Assembly: GCA_023807065.1 (NCBI GenBank)
Contig: JAJJLU010000969.1
Coordinates: 1-12,982, forward strand
Source: Isotricha intestinalis
Lineage: Eukaryota > Ciliophora > Litostomatea > Vestibuliferida > Isotrichidae
Reading direction: 5' to 3'
DNA length: 12,982 bases
The translations under genes were made by a program, and so were the position numbers. The notes beneath the pieces are model-generated. The model worked only from the letters and a program-made list of their open reading frames with translations. It ran no database searches and was not told the DNA's origin. Of the stretch, positions 8,483 to 12,982 are shown piece by piece. Position 1 is the first letter of the stretch, and every line of letters starts with the position of its first letter.

Positions 8483-8771
8483 AAAGATTTAATTTTAAAT
8501 TAATATTTAATGTTTATATCTAAAATTTTGGTCAATACAAAAATAGTTAATTTTTTTAGGTGTATTAATAAGTTATTTGAAATTTAAATTTTTAAAGTAT
8601 ATCAATTTAACATAAAATTAATTAAATTAATAAATGTAAAGATAAAGAATTAAAAATAAAATATATTTTAAAATTTTTTTTTATATAAAATTAATCAAAT
8701 TTTTATTCATTTTTACAATAAATAATATAAAATTATAATGTAATTTTAAATAAATAAAAAAATAAAAGTTA
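8483..8771. promoter_or_regulatory. Intergenic spacer, 3' end and leader
   Basis: These 289 bp separate two same-strand genes. Nothing coding is visible. The last 60 bp before the next ATG are A-rich (AAATAAATAAAAAAATAAAAG) and form the leader of the RING-H2 gene. No specific signal can be named. Confidence 0.3.
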
Positions 8772-9746
8772 ATGTTTAATATCTCATTTTTAATAATTGT
8801 TTGTTTATTAAATCAAATAATATCAAATGATAATAAAAAACCAAAAGAAAATCCTCCTCCAAATTCTTGTGAAGAGAAATATAATAAAGAATATTGTAAA
8901 AATAAAATAATTGCCAAAAAAATTTCAATAATAATAGGAATAATATTGATCTTCCTTTTTATTTTATTAATAATATGTATGATATTAAAAAGAAATTCTT
9001 TAGAAAGATATGATATACAATCTAATTTGGAAATAACTCTTTATATAAATCATTTAAATGATTCATCAAATGAAAATATTGGAAAAAAGAAAAAAATATA
9101 TTTATTTCAAAATATTATCAGACCTATAAAATACAAAAAGGAATATGAAATTTATGGAACTCAATGTATGATATGCTTAGATAATTATAATGAAAATAAT
9201 AATGAAATATGTTTAACTTATTGTAAACATATATTTCATTATAATTGTTTAAAAGATTATATGATGAAAACTGAGGATTCACATTGCCCAGATTGTAAAT
9301 TCGATTTTTTTTCTTTATTAGAAAATAAAAACATAGATTATTCAGAAATTAGTTATGAAAGTAGTAGAAATGATAATGAAAATTTGAGTATTCTTTTACT
9401 TCAAAGTAACATCAACAACACTAATAATAATAATACAAATACTAATATTATAAATAATAATAATCAAAGTGAAGGAAATAGAAATATCAATGAGAATAAT
9501 ACTGATAATTACAGATTAAGAAGTAACTCAAATAAAAATATAAATCATTCAAATGAATTTTTATTAAATGAACTTATTTCAATTGAAAATAAAAAAACTG
9601 ATGGAGATAATAAAAATATTAAAGATGATGATAAAAAAAATAATAAAAATAAAAATACTAATCTATGTACAGAGATAATGAATACTAATATAGAAACAAA
9701 TCCAAATAATGAAAATAAAAATATAAATATAAATAAATCTAACTAA
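8772..9746 (+). CDS. Membrane-anchored RING-H2 finger protein, probable E3 ubiquitin ligase
   Basis: This 324-residue protein probably recruits an E2 enzyme to ubiquitinate targets at a membrane. It begins with a hydrophobic signal-like segment (residues 1-19, FNISFLIIVCLLNQIIS), a short polar stretch with three Cys (33, 42 and nearby), and a clear membrane span at about 50-72. The RING-H2 domain has C132-x2-C135-x15-C151-x-H153-x2-H156-x2-C159-x12-C172-x2-C175. All eight zinc ligands are present in C3H2C3 order, with Pro173 after the seventh ligand as usual. From about 205 the tail is low-complexity Asn/Thr/Ile/Lys, partly coded by AAT repeats. Topology would put the RING and tail in the cytoplasm, like ATL or RNF13/GRAIL-type ligases, but there is no PA domain. 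The start is chosen because the signal-like segment begins there. The stop is TAA. Confidence 0.88.
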   Translation: MFNISFLIIVCLLNQIISNDNKKPKENPPPNSCEEKYNKEYCKNKIIAKKISIIIGIILIFLFILLIICMILKRNSLERYDIQSNLEITLYINHLNDSSNENIGKKKKIYLFQNIIRPIKYKKEYEIYGTQCMICLDNYNENNNEICLTYCKHIFHYNCLKDYMMKTEDSHCPDCKFDFFSLLENKNIDYSEISYESSRNDNENLSILLLQSNINNTNNNNTNTNIINNNNQSEGNRNINENNTDNYRLRSNSNKNINHSNEFLLNELISIENKKTDGDNKNIKDDDKKNNKNKNTNLCTEIMNTNIETNPNNENKNININKSN

Positions 9747-10095
9747 TATTTGAATTTATGTATTACTAAACAATAATTTAAATTTTTTAAATATGAATAT
9801 AAACCAATTTAAAAATATTTAAAAGAAAAATATAAAACACTTAACATAAACTCAATTTCTAAGCAGTAAATCTATATTTTAATCCTAAAAATGTTAAACA
9901 AACATAAAAGCCACAATAATCAAATTAATGAAATTTTTAAAAACTTAGTAAAAAAGATTTAAATAATCATAAAATACTAAATTAAAATTTTAAAACTGAA
10001 AATTTTCTTTAGTTTGAAAGTTATAAATTTTAAGTTCAGTATAAGGAATTGTTAATGATAATAATATTATTATAATCAATGTATTTTCATTTGTT
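9747..10095. other. Intergenic sequence, nothing clear
   Basis: This stretch follows the RING-H2 gene and is strongly A-rich. The only open frame is a 23-codon ATG frame at 9891-9962 that I do not consider a gene. It probably contains the 3' untranslated region of the RING gene. Confidence 0.4.
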
Positions 10096-10845
10096 TTAGT
10101 TTACTTTATCATCTAAAATTCTTCTTTTATATTCTTATCTATATATTACCAATTCCTGTGCTTTAGGAGTGTTCTTTGGTCTAGAGCCATTTTGGATTTT
10201 GAATTTTTGAGTATATATAATATTCACATCTTTATAATCTAAAGTAGTGGGTTCTATTTAATATATTTGGAATTGATTTTTTTTTTTATTTTTTTTAAAA
10301 TAAGTTTTTTGGAATTAATTACGTTTTTTAATATAATTTTTATTTCAAAATGTTAGTTTTTTTTGGATCAACACATTGATTATCTTCAGTATTTTTATTA
10401 TTATTAAATAAAATATTTAAACAAATATCTTAATTATGATTATTGCTGAGAAAACAATCAACATTAATTTGAAAAAATATTATCACTATAACCATCAATT
10501 CTATTTTGATATAATAATATTACAATGTAAATTAAGAATTATTGCTTTTATAATATTAAATCATCTTTATTTAAAATTTCGAATATAATATTTATAACTT
10601 GTATTATTTAAATAATTATTATTTATGTTAATTATAAATTGTATTCTTCAATATGTTTATCATATCTAATTATTTAGTTTTGTTTGAAGTTGATGAAGAA
10701 GTGGAAGTAGGAGATGAATGATAATATTTTTGATGATAAATTTTTATAATTATTACATTTTTAACAATTTAAATATCCAAAACAACATTTATTTGTTGAA
10801 GAAGATTCCTTAAAAAATCAATTTCAAAATTAACAGTTTATTATA
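10096..10845 (-). pseudogene. Eroded coding remnants, one with a Cys cluster
   Basis: Several minus-strand pieces look coding but are broken. From the right: about 10815-10680 reads FFKESSSTNKCCFGYLNC, a TAA, then KCNNYKNLSSKI, giving CC-x5-C-x2-C, like half of a zinc knuckle or ribbon. A neighbouring frame continues with SSPTSTSSSTSNKTK and LDMINILKNTIYN. At 10532-10464 comes LLYQNRIDGYSDNIFSN, then in another frame NVDCFLSNNHN and NTEDNQCVDPKKTNILK. At 10257-10099, 53 codons contain one stop (TAA 10137-10135) and read KFKIQNGSRPKNTPKAQELV, then EYKRRILDDKVN. The base content is less extreme here, as in coding DNA. I cannot identify the parent gene; the RPKNTPKAQE piece vaguely recalls a transposase linker. 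It may be more than one dead gene. Confidence 0.4.
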
Positions 10846-10905
10846 ATAAAAATTTTTAAAATATTAGAATAAATTTTTAGTTAATTAATTTATTCATGAT
10901 AATAA

Positions 10906-11457
10906 TATAATTTTAATTCCAGATTTATTTTCAAAGGATATATATGATGATTTAAATGATGTTTAAAAAATTAATGTCAAAAAAAAGGAATTAAAAAAAG
11001 AAAAGAAATTAAAATTAAAACTAAGAATATTCCTAATTTTTTAACTTATTAAATTTTGGTGATATTTCTGAAAGAAATACTCATATGAGATTATATTTAA
11101 TTTAAATTCTAAAAGGGAGTTTTAGAAAGAGATTAAATAGGATATATTTAAATAATAATAGTTAATTTTATAAAAAAATAAGAATATTTATTTTATTAAT
11201 AGGAAATAATCTTTTAAAATTTATAAAAATAATCTTAATGTTAGTAAAATATATTGAATTAATTTTTTCAAGAAATAATTCATATCAAGACACTTTTTTT
11301 ATTTATTTTTCATAAATTGTTTTGTATAAAATTGATTCATCAATCCAATTTATTTTAAATAATCATTTTTTCATATGAAAAAAAAATAGAATTTATTTAA
11401 TTTATTTTGATTTTGATTATTATTCAATTAATATTATAATAAAGATATAAGAAAAGA
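10906..11457 (+). pseudogene. Eroded coding remnants, plus strand, unrecognised
   Basis: Plus-strand fragments here have far fewer stops than random DNA of this composition would give. One piece reads ILIPDLFSKDIYDDLNDV, a TAA, then a Lys-rich run. Another reads FGDISERNTHMRLYLI, a TAA, then ILKGSFRKRLNRIYLNNN. From about 11155 to 11455 about 100 codons in one frame hold only three stops and include LLKFIKIILMLVKYIELIFS, RNNSYQDTFFIYFS and IVLYKIDSSIQFILNNHF. The helical, Leu/Ile-rich style suggests an alpha-helical repeat protein, but I recognise no family. No start or clean end can be set. Confidence 0.35.
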
Positions 11458-12227
11458 AAAAATATCCTTAAATGAAATTCAAATATTTAGAAAATTTTAA
11501 AAATCTCATTTAATTAATAATTAAACTTTTAAAAACAAAATAAATTATTTCTTCAATTAAATCTCTAAATTTCTTAGTTCTTAATAATTAAAATTGGAAT
11601 AAATCATCCTTCAACTTTTTTAAATTAATCTCCAATAATTCTATAATAATGTTATTCAAGGTTCTCTTCTATGATTTTTTCTATATATTTTTACAATATA
11701 GAAAATAATATTTACAAATATTTTAATTTTTCCTTATATTTTTTTAATAATAACAAAATTCTATACACAATACAATCGTAAGATGGAAATTTTACAAATA
11801 TTTTTTTCTATCATATTAATCAATATTTTTTTCAATATATATCGTTTTTTTTCATTTGCTTTAAAAACACTAACTTTTAATACAAATTCGAATTTATCAT
11901 GAAAAAATGAGAAATGTTTAAATTAAATTAAGATTCTTTTACCTTAATCTAATTGATAATTTATCCGAGATATTACCATTTTTATAATATAATTTCCCTA
12001 TTTCACAATTATTTTTTCGGGGAAATAACTTTGAGCTTTTTTTTTAATTAAAATTTAAAATCATCAAATAGTATGAAATAATAAGAAAAAGGAAATAAAT
12101 TTATAAATTATTTAAAGAAGTTTTAAATTAAATTTTTGATATTAAAAATCAATTATGTTAATCTTGTTTATTTTTAGAAAAATTTCTTTTTTTCATTGTT
12201 TTTCTTTTATTTTAAAATGATTCATTG
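11458..12227. other. T-rich intergenic region with short coding-like traces
   Basis: No intact gene is visible. Two plus-strand traces deserve note. An open stretch of about 66 codons, from about 11702 to a TGA at 11900-11902, includes an ATG at 11783 and is very Phe/Ile-rich; this may only reflect T-rich DNA. At 11922-12047, 41 codons with one TAA read LRFFYLNLIDNLSEILPFL and then YNFPISQLFFRGNNFELFF, a more protein-like composition. These may be further debris of the plus-strand remnant to the left. The remainder is homopolymer-rich A/T. Confidence 0.35.
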
Positions 12228-12369
12228 TTAATTATCTTCAATGTTTTTATAATTTTTTTTATTATTTATTAAATAAGAATTTAATATTGTTTCACTATAT
12301 GATTTTTGAAAATGTTTTAAATTTATTTTAATTTCATATTTCATTAAATCTCTCAAATCTATTTTTATA
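12228..12369 (-). other. Frame-shifted continuation of the right-edge gene
   Basis: Directly after the TAG at 12372-12370, the +1 frame is open for 47 codons to TAA at 12230-12228. It reads SIKIDLRDLMKYEIKINLKH and continues with a mix of Lys, Asp, Glu and Asn like that of the gene upstream. It lacks the look of random AT-rich translation and is probably the original C-terminus of that gene. No GT...AG intron joining the two frames could be found around the junction. It may reflect a one-base error, a mutation, or programmed frameshifting. Confidence 0.45.
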
Positions 12370-12981
12370 CTAAATCCCAGAGTTCTGATTTAAAATATTT
12401 GTTGAATTTGATTTTGTTATATTTAATTTTTTTTTATTAATTGTTTTAGTAGTGAAAGAAGTTTTAAAATTATTTTTATTATTTATATCTTTTTCTAAAT
12501 TTTTTATATGAGATATTTTAGAATTTGTTTCATTTTCCTTTTTTTCAGAAATTGTTCTTTTCAATTTTCTATTGAGATTTTTGTTTTTATTTTTTGAATT
12601 CATAAACAAATTATTTTTATTATTATTATCATATAATTTAATTTCATAATATTTTTTTTGATTTCTCTGTTTTTGAATATCTTCTTGATTACTTTTATTT
12701 GAACAATTTAATCCTTTTCTAAAAGAATTATATTTTGCATTTTTAATAATTTCCTTCTTTAATTTATTATCATTTTTATTTTTTATTATATTTAAATTTG
12801 AATAATTTATTATTGATGAATATTTTAATTTTTTTGAATTTTTATATGAAGAATATGAAGAATTTGAACTAATTGATATAAAGTTATAATTATTTGAATA
12901 TTTTCTTTTTATTAGGTTATTTGTCTTTTTAATCTTATTATTATTGAAAAAATTTAGATTTAAAAGGTTAGATTTTGAATA
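12370..12981 (-). CDS. Partial Asn/Lys/Ser-rich protein, start beyond right edge
   Basis: The minus-strand frame is open from the window edge (12981) to TAG at 12372-12370, about 203 residues with no stop, which is very unlikely by chance at this base composition. The first in-frame ATG is at 12603-12601, but the open frame upstream has the same protein style (SSNSSYSSYKNSKKLKYSS, NAKYNSFRKGLNCSNKS, EDIQKQRNQKKYYEIKLYD), so the true start is taken to lie off the window. The protein is hydrophilic and low-complexity with no membrane span, signal or recognised domain; basic runs such as NRKLKRTISEKKE suggest a cytoplasmic or nuclear disordered region. The gene converges on the leftward genes (tail to tail). 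The apparent stop may not be the true end: coding-like sequence continues at once in the +1 frame. Confidence 0.65.
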   Translation of the reverse strand, partial: YSKSNLLNLNFFNNNKIKKTNNLIKRKYSNNYNFISISSNSSYSSYKNSKKLKYSSIINYSNLNIIKNKNDNKLKKEIIKNAKYNSFRKGLNCSNKSNQEDIQKQRNQKKYYEIKLYDNNNKNNLFMNSKNKNKNLNRKLKRTISEKKENETNSKISHIKNLEKDINNKNNFKTSFTTKTINKKKLNITKSNSTNILNQNSGI

Positions 12982-12982
12982 A

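Noticed and set aside
9891..9962. Small ATG open frame of 23 codons
   Set aside because: Too short, no homology signal, no distinct leader; such frames are common in A-rich sequence.
10141..10260. Possible tRNA or structured RNA in the locally GC-richer patch
   Set aside because: No cloverleaf arms or conserved T-arm/D-arm bases could be found, and the patch reads better as eroded coding sequence on the minus strand.
12370..12609. Treating the right-edge gene as a complete 79-residue protein
   Set aside because: Position 12609 is a TTG, not an ATG, and the same frame stays open with similar composition to the window edge, so this is only the 3' part of a longer gene.

Overview
The window is extremely AT-rich and starts with four C-rich telomeric repeats (CCCCAAT, G-strand ATTGGGG). 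Three long uninterrupted genes follow on the + strand. They have A-rich leaders, poly-Asn/Lys tracts and no visible introns, and all end in TAA. The repeat type, base composition and protein style point to a ciliate macronuclear chromosome end. The standard code fits, because a 1369-codon gene has no internal TAA, TAG or TGA. That would suit a litostome such as a rumen ciliate (Entodinium and relatives), which I recall as having a CCCCAAT-type telomere; this identity is inference from memory, not shown by the sequence.

Layout: (1) 1-30 telomere. (2) 31-2324 subtelomere, with no intact gene but two decayed ones that can be read through stops and frameshifts. The first is a minus-strand remnant of a pogo/Tigger-type transposase N-terminus (CENP-B-like helix-turn-helix DNA binding), lying right against the telomere. 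The second is a plus-strand remnant resembling a NACHT/STAND NTPase of the NPHP3/TEP1 kind. (3) 2325-6434, a complete full-size ABCB (P-glycoprotein-like) exporter. (4) 6932-8482, an unnamed two-span membrane protein of a style common in ciliates. (5) 8772-9746, a membrane-anchored RING-H2 protein, probably an E3 ubiquitin ligase. (6) 9747-12227, 2.5 kb with no intact gene but several coding-like fragments on both strands that look like eroded genes. (7) 12228-12981, the 3' part of a minus-strand Asn/Lys/Ser-rich gene that runs off the right edge, with an apparent +1 frame change at a TAG.

The three intact genes are head-to-tail, separated by 497 and 289 bp, and nothing suggests they share a pathway beyond all being membrane proteins. 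The best leads are the subtelomeric graveyard (a transposase cut off by a telomere beside a dead NACHT-like gene), the block-wise switching of wobble-base usage inside the ABC transporter, the charged insert just before its second signature motif, and the frame change in the right-edge gene. I found no CRISPR array, rRNA, tRNA or clearly new multi-gene system.
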